Below are positions 36,103 through 45,846 of a stretch of 64,000 nt of DNA, one piece after another; position 1 is the first letter of the stretch, and each line of letters opens with the position of its first letter. The notes under the pieces are model-generated. The model did no database searches. It worked only from the letters and a program-made list of their open reading frames with translations, and was not told the DNA's origin. The stretch spans positions 1 through 64,000 of the forward strand of contig NZ_ABCQ01000014.1 of the NCBI RefSeq assembly GCF_000170855.1. Direction: 5' to 3'. The DNA is from Moritella sp. PE36 (lineage in GTDB: Bacteria > Pseudomonadota > Gammaproteobacteria > Enterobacterales > Moritellaceae). The position numbers were made by a program, and so were the translations under genes.

Positions 36103-38376
36103 TTATGTTTCTGTTGCAGTTACCTTGGCATTGGTAAATGTAAAAGCTAACTCATCACCGTTCAATTGAATATCAACCGCACCACCATTGGATAGTTTGC
36201 CAAACAAGATTTCATTAGCAAGGTTGCGCTTAATTTTGTCTTGAATAACACGCGCCATTGGTCTTGCGCCCATGGTTTTATCATAACCTTTATTCGCTAG
36301 CCATTTACGCGCATCGTTTGATACGTTCAATGTCACTTGCTTGTCATCAAGCTGGGCTTCTAACTCAACTAAGAATTTATCCACAACCATATGAATAACA
36401 TCCATATCTAAGTGATTAAACCAAATAATATTATCAAGACGGTTACGGAATTCAGGCGCGAATATTTTATTCACCTCACCAAGCGCATCACTATTATTAT
36501 CTTGTTCTTTAAAACCGATGGACTGGCGAACTGTTTCAGCTGCACCCGCATTCGTCGTCATCACCAGTATAATATTACGGAAGTCCGCTTTACGGCCATT
36601 ATTATCCGTTAACGTACCGTTATCCATGACTTGTAATAACAAGTTAAACACATCCGGATGGGCTTTTTCGATTTCATCTAAAAGCACAACTGCATGTGGC
36701 TGTTTGATAACCGCATCCGTTAATAAACCACCTTGATCATAACCAACATAACCAGGAGGCGCACCGATCAGACGAGATACAGTATGACGTTCCATATACT
36801 CAGACATATCAAAACGAATTAGCTCAACACCCATTATTTTAGCTAAGCGTTGAGTCACCTCGGTTTTACCGACACCCGTTGGACCAGCAAATAAGAATGA
36901 ACCAATTGGTTTAGTCTCTGCACCAAGACCAGAACGAGATAAACGGATCGCATCAGTGAGAACTTCAATCGCTGGATCTTGACCAAACACAACCATCTTC
37001 AGGTTACGCTCTAAATTTTTAAGCACATCACGATCGTTTGATGAAACTGATTTTTCAGGAATTCGAGCCATTTTTGCAACAATAGACTCAATTTCACTGA
37101 TACCAATTGTTTTCTTACGTTTATTCTCTGGTAATAAACGCTGTTTCGCCCCAGCTTCATCCATTACATCAATTGCTTTATCAGGCAGTTGACGTTCGTT
37201 AATATACTTCGCAGATAATTCGGTGGCTGCACGTAGTGCTTTCGCGGTATAGCGTACATCATGATGTTCTTCGTAACGTGATTTCAACCCTTGCAGGATC
37301 TTCACCGTATCATCAATAGAGGGTTCCACTATGTCTACTTTTTGGAAACGTCGTGCCAATGCACTATCTTTTTCAAAAATCTGGCTATATTCAGAATAGG
37401 TCGTCGAACCGATACAACGTAACGAACCATTACTGAGTAGTGGCTTAAGTAAGTTCGCGGCATCCAGTTGGCCACCAGATGCGGCACCAGCACCGATGAT
37501 GGTATGAATTTCATCAATGAATAAAATTGCATCATCATGTTTTTGTAACTGTTTCAATAATGATTTAAAACGTTTTTCAAAGTCACCACGATATTTGGTA
37601 CCGGCAAGCAGAGCGCCTAGATCAAGAGAGAACACCTGGGTATTTTTCATTACATCAGGCACTTCTTTATTCACAATACGATATGCGAGACCTTCAGCTA
37701 TTGCTGTTTTACCGACCCCAGCCTCACCCACTAACAATGGGTTGTTTTTACGACGGCGACATAAGATTTGAATCGTACGAGTGAGTTCTTCATCGCGTCC
37801 AATCAATGGGTCAATGCGCCCTTCAACAACTAATTTATTTAAGTTCGCGGAGAAGTTTTCAAGTTTTGTCGATTGATCGTCACTATCATTAATCGCTTGT
37901 TCTGATGCATCCTGATTATCTTCAATCCCTGATTCTTCGTCGTTTTTACGAATACCATGTGAAATAAAATTAATCACGTCAAGACGACTCATGCCTGACT
38001 TCTTCAAAATATATGCAGCTTGTGACTCTTGTTCACTGAAAATAGCGACAAGCACATTGGCACCTGTTACTTCATTATTCCCTGAAGATTGCACATGAAA
38101 CACAGCACGTTGTAATACTCGCTGAAAACCAAGCGTCGGTTGTGTTTCTCTGTCTTCATCTGACTCAGGTAAAATAGGTGTTGTCTGTTCTAAAAAAAGA
38201 AGTAGTTCATCACGAATAGCATCGATATCACCAGAGCAGCCTTTGATTGCTTCGCAGGCCGATTTGTTACTTAAGAGTGAAACGAGTAAGTGTTCGACCG
38301 TCATAAATTCATGACGATTTTCACGTGCAGTTTTAAACGCTTCATTTAGCGTAACTTCAAGATCTTTGCTTAACAT
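36103..38376 (-). CDS. clpA: ATP-dependent Clp protease ATPase subunit ClpA
   Basis: This AAA+ unfoldase feeds proteins to ClpP in the cytoplasm. The N-domain ([29 protein letters not shown]) is followed by two ATPase modules, with Walker [10 protein letters not shown] near 217 and GPTGVGKTE near 497; [18 protein letters not shown] and [15 protein letters not shown] are the Walker B parts. Length 757 matches E. coli ClpA (758). Two ATGs are close. The one at 38376 has GGGAG at ideal spacing, whereas the one at 38382 abuts it, so 38376 is chosen; it also matches the family N-terminus. clpS lies 42 bases upstream in the same direction. Confidence 0.96.
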   Translation of the reverse strand: MLSKDLEVTLNEAFKTARENRHEFMTVEHLLVSLLSNKSACEAIKGCSGDIDAIRDELLLFLEQTTPILPESDEDRETQPTLGFQRVLQRAVFHVQSSGNNEVTGANVLVAIFSEQESQAAYILKKSGMSRLDVINFISHGIRKNDEESGIEDNQDASEQAINDSDDQSTKLENFSANLNKLVVEGRIDPLIGRDEELTRTIQILCRRRKNNPLLVGEAGVGKTAIAEGLAYRIVNKEVPDVMKNTQVFSLDLGALLAGTKYRGDFEKRFKSLLKQLQKHDDAILFIDEIHTIIGAGAASGGQLDAANLLKPLLSNGSLRCIGSTTYSEYSQIFEKDSALARRFQKVDIVEPSIDDTVKILQGLKSRYEEHHDVRYTAKALRAATELSAKYINERQLPDKAIDVMDEAGAKQRLLPENKRKKTIGISEIESIVAKMARIPEKSVSSNDRDVLKNLERNLKMVVFGQDPAIEVLTDAIRLSRSGLGAETKPIGSFLFAGPTGVGKTEVTQRLAKIMGVELIRFDMSEYMERHTVSRLIGAPPGYVGYDQGGLLTDAVIKQPHAVVLLDEIEKAHPDVFNLLLQVMDNGTLTDNNGRKADFRNIILVMTTNAGAAETVRQSIGFKEQDNNSDALGEVNKIFAPEFRNRLDNIIWFNHLDMDVIHMVVDKFLVELEAQLDDKQVTLNVSNDARKWLANKGYDKTMGARPMARVIQDKIKRNLANEILFGKLSNGGAVDIQLNGDELAFTFTNAKVTATET

Positions 38377-38418
38377 AGGCATCTCCCTATAACTACGTGT
38401 TGCGTAATATTGCTATCA

Positions 38419-38733
38419 TTACGCTTGTTCCATGGTACATAATAAGGACTGTTCGTTATCTTTCGCATATTGCATCACCTGTGATACTTTTGTCTCGGCT
38501 ATCTCAGCCGTAAATACACCACAAACACCCCTGCCCCGATGATGAACAGTTAACATGATCTGGTTAGCCTTATCTATATCCATAGAAAAAAACCTTTGTA
38601 GTACATCTACAACGAAATCCATTGGAGTATAGTCATCATTATTCAAAAACACTTTGTAAAACGAAGGTGGTTTGAGTTCTAGCTCACTTTCTATACTTGT
38701 TTTGAAATCAATCAGTTCATCTAACTTACTCAT
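38419..38733 (-). CDS. clpS: ClpS adaptor
   Basis: This 104-residue protein binds the ClpA N-domain and delivers N-degron substrates. The core has [24 protein letters not shown] (the NDDYTPM strand lines the N-degron pocket), [20 protein letters not shown] and a C-terminal helix. The size suits the family. It is directly upstream of clpA on the same strand and is divergent from cspD, the usual gammaproteobacterial arrangement cspD-clpS-clpA. Confidence 0.97.
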   Translation of the reverse strand: MSKLDELIDFKTSIESELELKPPSFYKVFLNNDDYTPMDFVVDVLQRFFSMDIDKANQIMLTVHHRGRGVCGVFTAEIAETKVSQVMQYAKDNEQSLLCTMEQA

Positions 38734-38872
38734 AATTCTATCTTAGTACCTATCAGAGATTTGGGCTAATAACTTTCAACCTTTCGACTAAGTTTACCCC
38801 ATTTTAACCATTTTTAGGAATATTAACTTGACTATAGTTGCGAATAAACTAAATTTATTAACAAGATGAATT

Positions 38873-38943
38873 ATAACGTTAACATTCTAGCAACTTATAA
38901 TGTTGATCGTTATATACATCTATCACCCTTCTGATTAAAAGGG
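38873..38943 (+). promoter_or_regulatory. Two hairpins in the cspD leader
   Basis: ATAACG..AACATT (38873-38886) pairs with AATGTT..CGTTAT (38899-38913), and CCCTT (38926-38930) pairs with AAGGG (38939-38943). They end 54 bases before the cspD start. Structured leaders that change with temperature are known for cold-shock genes; this leader is a candidate, seen only as sequence. Confidence 0.45.
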
Positions 38944-38997
38944 GGAAAGACAGTTCAGTAATCAAACAATTTGCAATTAAAGAAAGGATGCAGAGGT

Positions 38998-39219
38998 ATG
39001 GCAACCGGTACGGTTAAATGGTTCAATAATGCGAAAGGATTCGGCTTCATTTGTCCTGAATCTGGTGGCGATGATGTGTTCGCGCATTTTTCTATCATAC
39101 AAATGGATGGATATCGCACATTAAAAGCAGGGCAACTGGTGGATTATGAAATAGACGAAGGACCAAAAGGCTCTCACGCTGTTTCCATTTCAGCACATGA
39201 GACAAGCGAAATAAAATAA
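38998..39219 (+). CDS. cspD: Cold-shock-domain protein, CspD-like
   Basis: This 73-residue single-stranded nucleic-acid-binding protein starts MATGTVKWFNNAKGFGFI with both RNP motifs (GFGFI and DVFAHFS). The frame is open 9 codons upstream, but MATGTVKWFN is the family start and AAGGA lies 10 bases before it. The length and its place divergent from clpS match CspD, which in E. coli inhibits replication in stationary phase; other Csp proteins are mRNA chaperones. The assignment rests partly on context. A hairpin terminator follows. Confidence 0.9.
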   Translation: MATGTVKWFNNAKGFGFICPESGGDDVFAHFSIIQMDGYRTLKAGQLVDYEIDEGPKGSHAVSISAHETSEIK

Positions 39220-39239
39220 CTGGTCTTCTACCGTGATAC

Positions 39240-39262
39240 AAAGCAGCTTAGCTGCTTTTATT
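39240..39262 (+). terminator. cspD terminator
   Basis: AAAGCAGC-TTA-GCTGCTTT is an 8-bp stem followed by TATTTTAT, 20 bases after the cspD stop and 24 bases from the convergent tamB stop. Confidence 0.85.
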
Positions 39263-39282
39263 TTATGCGCTGAGGATTAAGA

Positions 39283-42200
39283 TTAACGACTAAACTTGTA
39301 ATATAAATCGACAGCACTATCCACACCGCTCACTAACTCTATGTACAGCTTGGGTATGATCTCGTAGCGTACAACAACTTCACTCAAATCCGAAAATAAA
39401 CCAATGCCATAACGGATCTGAACACCTGGTAGTACATAACCACTCACTTCCACCCGAGTATCGTCGCCCTGTCCTCTCGTATCAATAGCAAAGTCTTTAA
39501 CACCTAATGTATCACCTAAGAAACCGATAACGTCTTTACCTTGGCCTAGGCTGGAGCCTACGAGCATTGTGGTGATAACAACATCCTGACTAGTTTCGTC
39601 TTCCGAGTTTATATCGCGACCACGCAATAAATACGAGATCATTCTGGTCTGCTGCATTTCTGGTTCTGAAAATATCGTGAATACAGGTTTCTTTACGGGT
39701 CCGATTAAGCGAATACCAACAACCACATTATCTTCGGTTAGCTCTGTATTACGTATTGCTTCAACATTAATATATGGGTTTTCAACCGAGCCAGAGAAAA
39801 CAACCTGACCCTTACGAATATAGAGGTCTTGTCCAAACGAGCGGTAACGACCGTTTTCAAACTGCAACATACCATCAGAAAACAAGTTACCATCTTCGTC
39901 AAGCACAATACTTATTGCACCAGTTATATTAGATTCTAACCCAAAAGAATCAATTTTAACGTTATCTAACAGTTTGATATTCACTTGAACATCAAGTGGG
40001 TAAGTTTGTTTTACCGTAAACTCATCTGAATCAATAATGATAACATCGTTAGAAACCTGAATCGCACTTTGCGGTAATTTTTCAACTTTAATTAGCGCAT
40101 AAGGTATGACAATATCGCCGGTTATTTTAGCCCCCTTATCGTCACCTTCAACTAGAATTTCAGGGCTGAAATGAAGTTTTAAGCCCTTATTATCGTCAAA
40201 TTCGAAATTGTCACCATGTAACAACATTCGGTAGTTGAATTCATCCACCCACACAAGACTACCCGTGATCTTTGCTAATCCCTTACCTGAATTAGCACTA
40301 CCAGTAATACTGGCTCGTTCTCCGCTGGACTCGATACTGAATTGAAAGTTTTCCAACGTCACAGGCAATTCATCACCCGCTAAATAGCCATTATTAACAT
40401 TGAACTGACCAATAACCTCAGGCTTATCCAACGTACCTCCGACAATACCGGCACCAGAGACAACACCATTAAGTACATCGACCTGATAAATCAAAGGTTC
40501 AATAAATGCTAAATCAATGTCCACGATATTTATATCACCACTCAATTCTCGGCTATCAAAGAGATCATCGATACGAATATCACTTGTCATCCCACCCAGC
40601 TCACGGGATTGAATATTAGTTTTTACGCTTACACTAGATTCGTCTAATCGAACCTGCATTGTTAGGGTGTCAAAATTTGCGGTACTACTTTCTTCTTCAT
40701 TATAAATAAGTGCCGAGCCATCAGTGATACTCACTTCCGAGTTGAGCTGTAACGGTTGTCCTTTACCCCAAGTCACTTGACTAACAATATTCAGTAAACC
40801 TTCAATTTCAAGGTTATTGGCGGTTTCTAAACCCAGTTTATTAATATCATAGTCATGTAATTGGAACTCAAACTTATCCGAATCTTCAAGTTTACCGTCA
40901 AAACCTAAACAGAATTTTGCTTCTTTTTCATTCCAACAATGTTGCTCAACAGAAAGGTAATAGTCTTTATCAGAGAACGAAAGTTCGACATTGGGATCAA
41001 CAATCCAATTTCCGTATTCAGAGTTAATACGTCCTTTCGTCACTTTGCCTCGCCAAACCTCTCCAAGCCAAGAGCCTGCCACCTTCAATACCGCGTTGTT
41101 TTTGTCATTTTCAATATTTAAACTAATACTGTTACTGCCATTGTCGGCTTTATAATCGACTGCGACCTTACTAATCAGCTGCTCACCAATGTTCAATTCT
41201 TCGCCCGACAGTGAGATCACGCCCTCTGGACGTTCCGTCAAACTGATTCGACCATTTAGATCTGCGCGTGATAATTTATTATTTTCCAACGCCACATGAT
41301 CTGCGAACAAATCGAAATTTAGCCAAGGTTTAGATTTATTACCTATAACAGTAAAATAACCAAACGCACTGCCTTTACTTCCAGCAAGATAGGGGGTTAA
41401 TGATTTTACATCGACTTCTCCGCCTAACTTAAATTGCTCATTGATAATACCATCGAGTCGAATAGAATCGTCACCATGGGAAAGAGAGAAACCATTCAAA
41501 TGCCAATAAAGATCTTGATTTAACGTGAGTTTCCCTTGTAACGTTAATGGATAACTTGCTATATCCGCAGCAACATTAATATCATGTATATCTACGCGCC
41601 AATCATTATCTGATTCGAGTTTAAAATCGACTTTCGCATCACCACTGGGCCGGAGTTTTACTTCTGGCCAGTATTTATCTAACTGTACACCTTTCGTCTC
41701 TATGTCACTGCTAACCCGAATACCATCAACCCAATCTAGTTGTGCCGACGCAACGACAGTCCCGCCCAAAGTCTGAGCGTTTATGGTAGAAAACATTAAT
41801 CCTTGCAAACTGCCCTTACCCTCTGCATCTAGATTAATTAACGGTGCATTATCAATGTCGAGTGAACCGGAAATAACGATATTATAATCATCTAAATCTC
41901 CTTGTAATGATAACGAACCGTCTTTTGTCTCTATATAAGCAGGTGACAGTAATGGCCAGCCTAAATGCTGCCAATTAGCATGGATCGTAAATGGTAAAGC
42001 AGGCTGTAATGGCGCTAATGAGGCGTCTATGTGGGTATTGAACGGCCCGGAGGTCTTAATCGCCAAGTCGATTTTATCAAGGCTGCCGCCCGCTTTTACG
42101 TCAATGACAAGGTGATTTAATAATTCGGGCTGTTTGAATGTCGTGCGGGCATTTACATACAAAGGATAACCTTGCTGTAATACAATATTTCCTTTTATGC

Positions 42201-43062
42201 TGGTATTAGCCTGGGGCATATCAACGACAAGTTTTTCAATGTTCACCTCACCGGCATCAATAAAACCGATTAAATCGATTGCATTAAAATCAAGAAATAA
42301 GTCGTTAATCTGAAGTTTCGATTGCATCAATTTAGCGTCATGCACATCGACACGTAATGGAATTGAGACCTGATAAAGCTCAAATTCATTTAATAATGCT
42401 GACACAGCATCTAATTGTTTATTAATTTCAACGCGAGCGATAGCTTGTTTCGTGCTTGCTAGCGCGTTGCTTTTTTCTGCCGTCAGCACTTGAACAAATA
42501 CATTTGTCGTTTTGACTTGGGTAACCGAAATATCTCGTCCTGATAAATTCACCGCACCTTCAAGCCGATCGGCGGTTATTTTGGTATTAGCGATAACCAC
42601 ATTTATATTATGAATATCGATATTGGCAACACGAATGAAAATCGGGATGTCTAGCTGCCAGTCATTATTGGTAATGTTATCATCAAGTTCAGCAATACGT
42701 GTTAAGGCATCACTTAAATCTATGCCTAAAAGTACGCTGCGTTCTTTCTCAAGGGCCATCGAATAGCTGACGGCAGCAGCATTAATCGAATTGACACAAA
42801 GCTCACCACCGAATAAACAAGATAAATCGATATCGTAATCTAAATCTACAATTGAGAGCTGAAGTAAATCGCCTTGCCAGTCTATTTTTGTCCAGCGCGC
42901 TTGACTAAATACAGTGCCGTTATCAAGTTCAAGATACAGTGGTAACCCTGCGTTATTCAGTTTCTCAATAATGTATTGGTTACCGGCATGGCTACCAAGC
43001 AATGCGGTAATGCTGCCAAGCATTAAAATCAGTAAAACAAACGTGATTTGAAGAAAACGCAT
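39283..43062 (-). CDS. tamB: Translocation and assembly module protein TamB
   Basis: This 1259-residue envelope protein has an N-terminal membrane anchor (about 3-23, LQITFVLLILMLGSITALLG) and a very long beta-strand repeat region of the AsmA-like/lipid-transfer type, ending in the DUF490/TamB C-terminal domain (from about 920, with GVRLIGPVKKPVFTIFSEPEM and YLLRGRD). TamB works with TamA in outer-membrane protein assembly and in phospholipid transport across the periplasm. It overlaps the tamA stop by one base (TAATG), showing tight coupling. The length is normal for the family. Confidence 0.95.
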   Translation of the reverse strand: MRFLQITFVLLILMLGSITALLGSHAGNQYIIEKLNNAGLPLYLELDNGTVFSQARWTKIDWQGDLLQLSIVDLDYDIDLSCLFGGELCVNSINAAAVSYSMALEKERSVLLGIDLSDALTRIAELDDNITNNDWQLDIPIFIRVANIDIHNINVVIANTKITADRLEGAVNLSGRDISVTQVKTTNVFVQVLTAEKSNALASTKQAIARVEINKQLDAVSALLNEFELYQVSIPLRVDVHDAKLMQSKLQINDLFLDFNAIDLIGFIDAGEVNIEKLVVDMPQANTSIKGNIVLQQGYPLYVNARTTFKQPELLNHLVIDVKAGGSLDKIDLAIKTSGPFNTHIDASLAPLQPALPFTIHANWQHLGWPLLSPAYIETKDGSLSLQGDLDDYNIVISGSLDIDNAPLINLDAEGKGSLQGLMFSTINAQTLGGTVVASAQLDWVDGIRVSSDIETKGVQLDKYWPEVKLRPSGDAKVDFKLESDNDWRVDIHDINVAADIASYPLTLQGKLTLNQDLYWHLNGFSLSHGDDSIRLDGIINEQFKLGGEVDVKSLTPYLAGSKGSAFGYFTVIGNKSKPWLNFDLFADHVALENNKLSRADLNGRISLTERPEGVISLSGEELNIGEQLISKVAVDYKADNGSNSISLNIENDKNNAVLKVAGSWLGEVWRGKVTKGRINSEYGNWIVDPNVELSFSDKDYYLSVEQHCWNEKEAKFCLGFDGKLEDSDKFEFQLHDYDINKLGLETANNLEIEGLLNIVSQVTWGKGQPLQLNSEVSITDGSALIYNEEESSTANFDTLTMQVRLDESSVSVKTNIQSRELGGMTSDIRIDDLFDSRELSGDINIVDIDLAFIEPLIYQVDVLNGVVSGAGIVGGTLDKPEVIGQFNVNNGYLAGDELPVTLENFQFSIESSGERASITGSANSGKGLAKITGSLVWVDEFNYRMLLHGDNFEFDDNKGLKLHFSPEILVEGDDKGAKITGDIVIPYALIKVEKLPQSAIQVSNDVIIIDSDEFTVKQTYPLDVQVNIKLLDNVKIDSFGLESNITGAISIVLDEDGNLFSDGMLQFENGRYRSFGQDLYIRKGQVVFSGSVENPYINVEAIRNTELTEDNVVVGIRLIGPVKKPVFTIFSEPEMQQTRMISYLLRGRDINSEDETSQDVVITTMLVGSSLGQGKDVIGFLGDTLGVKDFAIDTRGQGDDTRVEVSGYVLPGVQIRYGIGLFSDLSEVVVRYEIIPKLYIELVSGVDSAVDLYYKFSR

Positions 43063-44846
43063 TACAATTCAGGTCCAATATACAAGTGAAAAGTATACTT
43101 AGTATCAGTATCAGAATTAACCGGCACCGCAAAGTCAACTTTAACAGGGCCGATCGGTGTCATCCAGCGAATACCAGTACCCACACCAATACTAATAGGT
43201 TCGGAGAAATCATTGGTTGAAGTACCTGCATCTACAAAAAGGCCAATTCGCCATTTCTCAGCAAACTGATAACCGTACTCAAACGAACCCACCGTTAGAT
43301 ATCGACCACCGATATAGGCATCTGCCGCATCAACAGGCGTAACCGTTTCATATTGATAACCACGGATACTCTGGCTACCACCAGCAAAAAAACGCATTGA
43401 AGCAGGCACACTTTCAATTTCATCGACATAGATAGCACCAAGATCCACTCGCGTAGTAAAAAAGTGAGTTCGATCAAGAGAGCGTAAATACTTCGTTCTG
43501 CTTTGTACTTTAGCCATGTTAATGTCAGCGCCCCAATAACGACTAGCCACTTCAAAATTAAACAGTTGTTGATTACCCCAATACGGATCGACACCACCGC
43601 GTTGTTTTGTTCGCGCAAAACTGACACCAGGTAACACCATAATGCTACTACCAACTTGACTCGCTTGAGTAAAATCTTCTTGTTCAAATTTGACAAACCA
43701 AGTACGTAACCATTTTGATTCTAGTTCAAATTGACGCTGTAACTGTAACGTAAACAGTTTACTTTCGGTGTCTTCATTGTCTTTACGTTGATAACCAAAT
43801 TGAATTTTAGCGATGTTAGTGATTGGATCTTCAATGGGAATATCATAGTTAAAGGTAAATTCTTGCTGTACTGTCGAATACTCAAATTCTGCAGAGACAC
43901 TGTCACCGCGATTGTTGATCCAAGGTTTCTTCCAGCCTAACGTCCCTCTAAAACCGACATCACTCAAAAAACCGACACCAACCTCATAAGTATTGCTGGG
44001 ATGGTTAATCACAGTGATCACGATTGGGACTTTACCGTCTTTCCTGGCGTTAATATCAGGCACGACAGAGGCCGACTGGAAATAACGACTGTTGAACAAC
44101 GCTAAACTATACTCAGCAACTAAATGCGACTCATAGGCTTGCCCTAACTGAAAGGTGGCTAATTCAGTGACGACAGTCCCAGACTTGGTTTGATTAGATA
44201 ACACCGAATCACCAAATACATATCGCTGCTTACTGTCGAAAATAAGATCGACATCCGCACTATTCTTCTTAATGCTAACACGCACTTCACTTTGCGCCCA
44301 CTTACCGTCAAAGTAGCCCCGTGCTAATGCTAATTTTGTAATTGCAGCTTTGAATTGGTCATAATCTTGATGCGATAAATAAGTTCCGGACTTAAGCGGC
44401 ACAGTACTAAGCAGATCTGAAAAAGCAGGATCATTGCCCGCGTCACCGTTGATCCGAATATTAACCTTTGCAAGTTTAATTCTGTCGCCAAGTTTGATGT
44501 CGATAAATACAATGAGTTCATCATCATCTAGCGTCAGGTTAACCGTCGTTTCTGACTGATAAAAACCGAATACTTGGATAGATTCAATGATATGTTTTCG
44601 GACTTTAGATTCAAAATAACTGTAGTTATTACCTTTGGGTGTAGATATTGTCGACAAATAAGAATTAACGTTATCCTCGATAGCACCGGAGACACCTTTA
44701 ATTTCGAAATCAACACTTGAGACAGCAAACGCAGAAGGAGAAAAAACAGAAGAATATAACAATAGCATCAATGCGAACGGAGCGGGTAATTTCACTAACT
44801 GAGGCCTTAACTTAGCACAGTTCAAATATAGAATAGTACTTTCCAT
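43062..44846 (-). CDS. tamA: Translocation and assembly module protein TamA (Omp85 family)
   Basis: This 594-residue outer-membrane protein has a long signal sequence (hydrophobic segment near 23-40, ending AFA), three POTRA domains to about 275 and a 16-strand Omp85 barrel. Diagnostic blocks are GGSQSIRGYQYETV (the RGY/F lock motif) near 485 and a C-terminal region ending PEL rather than a typical aromatic, as seen in several Omp85 proteins. It is the first gene of tamAB. The start at 44846 gives an unusually long n-region; an internal Met at residue 27 is a possible alternative. Confidence 0.94.
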   Translation of the reverse strand: MESTILYLNCAKLRPQLVKLPAPFALMLLLYSSVFSPSAFAVSSVDFEIKGVSGAIEDNVNSYLSTISTPKGNNYSYFESKVRKHIIESIQVFGFYQSETTVNLTLDDDELIVFIDIKLGDRIKLAKVNIRINGDAGNDPAFSDLLSTVPLKSGTYLSHQDYDQFKAAITKLALARGYFDGKWAQSEVRVSIKKNSADVDLIFDSKQRYVFGDSVLSNQTKSGTVVTELATFQLGQAYESHLVAEYSLALFNSRYFQSASVVPDINARKDGKVPIVITVINHPSNTYEVGVGFLSDVGFRGTLGWKKPWINNRGDSVSAEFEYSTVQQEFTFNYDIPIEDPITNIAKIQFGYQRKDNEDTESKLFTLQLQRQFELESKWLRTWFVKFEQEDFTQASQVGSSIMVLPGVSFARTKQRGGVDPYWGNQQLFNFEVASRYWGADINMAKVQSRTKYLRSLDRTHFFTTRVDLGAIYVDEIESVPASMRFFAGGSQSIRGYQYETVTPVDAADAYIGGRYLTVGSFEYGYQFAEKWRIGLFVDAGTSTNDFSEPISIGVGTGIRWMTPIGPVKVDFAVPVNSDTDTKYTFHLYIGPEL

Positions 44847-44922
44847 GTAAAGGAAAATGATGAGTAACAGATTAGTCTAATTAGTATAAAAAAACAATGA
44901 CGTGGTATTTACTACACCATTG

Positions 44923-44997
44923 TATATGCCCAAGCTACTTCGAGCAGCACAATCAGTAAACCTCTGATATAACATCTTGAAGTAGTTTGGGTATATT
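44923..44997. repeat. REP-like inverted element, CCCAAGCTACTTC type
   Basis: TATATGCCCAAGCTACTTCGAG (arm one) begins at 44923 and its near-complement ending GGGTATATT lies at 44976-44997, giving a stem-loop of about 75 bp immediately after the deoxynucleoside kinase stop. A half element with the same core occurs at 63267. The core is like short dispersed palindromes seen in marine gammaproteobacteria. Confidence 0.65.
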
Positions 44998-44999
44998 AA

Positions 45000-45638
45000 C
45001 TAAAGGCCTTCGCTAATAATACGCTTAGCTAAGGTTGTTGGGCAACCAAACTCGGTCCAATCTTCAGTCAGTAGCACGGTGTCATATTTACGGCAAATGT
45101 GCGGTAAAAATGTGTCATGGCAATCAGAAATTAATTGCAGATAATCACGTGGCGTACCTTGCTCGGCATCACGAGCGCGTGAAAGCATACGTGTATAAGC
45201 CGTTTCAGCGTCACAACGTAGATATACAACAGCCGATACGCGCGGGTAATCGACTAGTTTAGTCTGGATATCGTAATAATAATCAAGATCTTTGCCATCA
45301 GGGCGGCAAGCTTCTGCTAGATTCGCTTGGCAGAATACCAGGTCAGAGAATAATGAACGCTCAATAATGTAATTAAACGCAGGGTCCAAATCTTTACAGA
45401 TATCAGATCTTTTGTTGGTAATGTAGCGCTGAAATTCAATGCGGCGTGCAGGATCAACCGTAAACGCTTGTAATAAGCGTTGAAATTCAGGGTCTGAATC
45501 AACATCTTCTAATATTAACTGCCAGTCGGCGTTATCATGTTCTGTTAATTCTTTAGCCAACAAAGGTAGCAATGTTGATTTACCGACACCGATATTACCT
45601 TCAATTGCGACTAGTTTAAACGTTTGCTCATTACTCAT
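45000..45638 (-). CDS. Deoxynucleoside kinase family protein
   Basis: This 212-residue kinase phosphorylates deoxynucleosides in salvage, or is a close relative. P-loop GNIGVGKST is at 14-22, the ERS motif (YIIERSLFSDLVF) near 92, and the lid-type Arg cluster in RMLSRARDAEQ near 150. This is the dNK/dCK/dGK fold rather than thymidylate kinase. Substrate specificity (dA, dG or dC) cannot be read. It is a single gene whose stop abuts a large inverted repeat that could serve as its terminator. Confidence 0.86.
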   Translation of the reverse strand: MSNEQTFKLVAIEGNIGVGKSTLLPLLAKELTEHDNADWQLILEDVDSDPEFQRLLQAFTVDPARRIEFQRYITNKRSDICKDLDPAFNYIIERSLFSDLVFCQANLAEACRPDGKDLDYYYDIQTKLVDYPRVSAVVYLRCDAETAYTRMLSRARDAEQGTPRDYLQLISDCHDTFLPHICRKYDTVLLTEDWTEFGCPTTLAKRIISEGL

Positions 45639-45846
45639 TATAAAACCTATGATGCTAATATAAGCGGAAGATTATAGCATATCGACAGGGCTATCCAAGC
45701 TCAAGCATGTTTAAATACTAAGCAGTTTAATAAATTAAGTCTGATTTATTTATCCGTTAACGTAAATGATACATTCACCTAAGTTATTTATTCCTGTATA
45801 ATATGCCGCCTTAATGAGGCATATTGCCCAGTTGCTAGGATATCCA

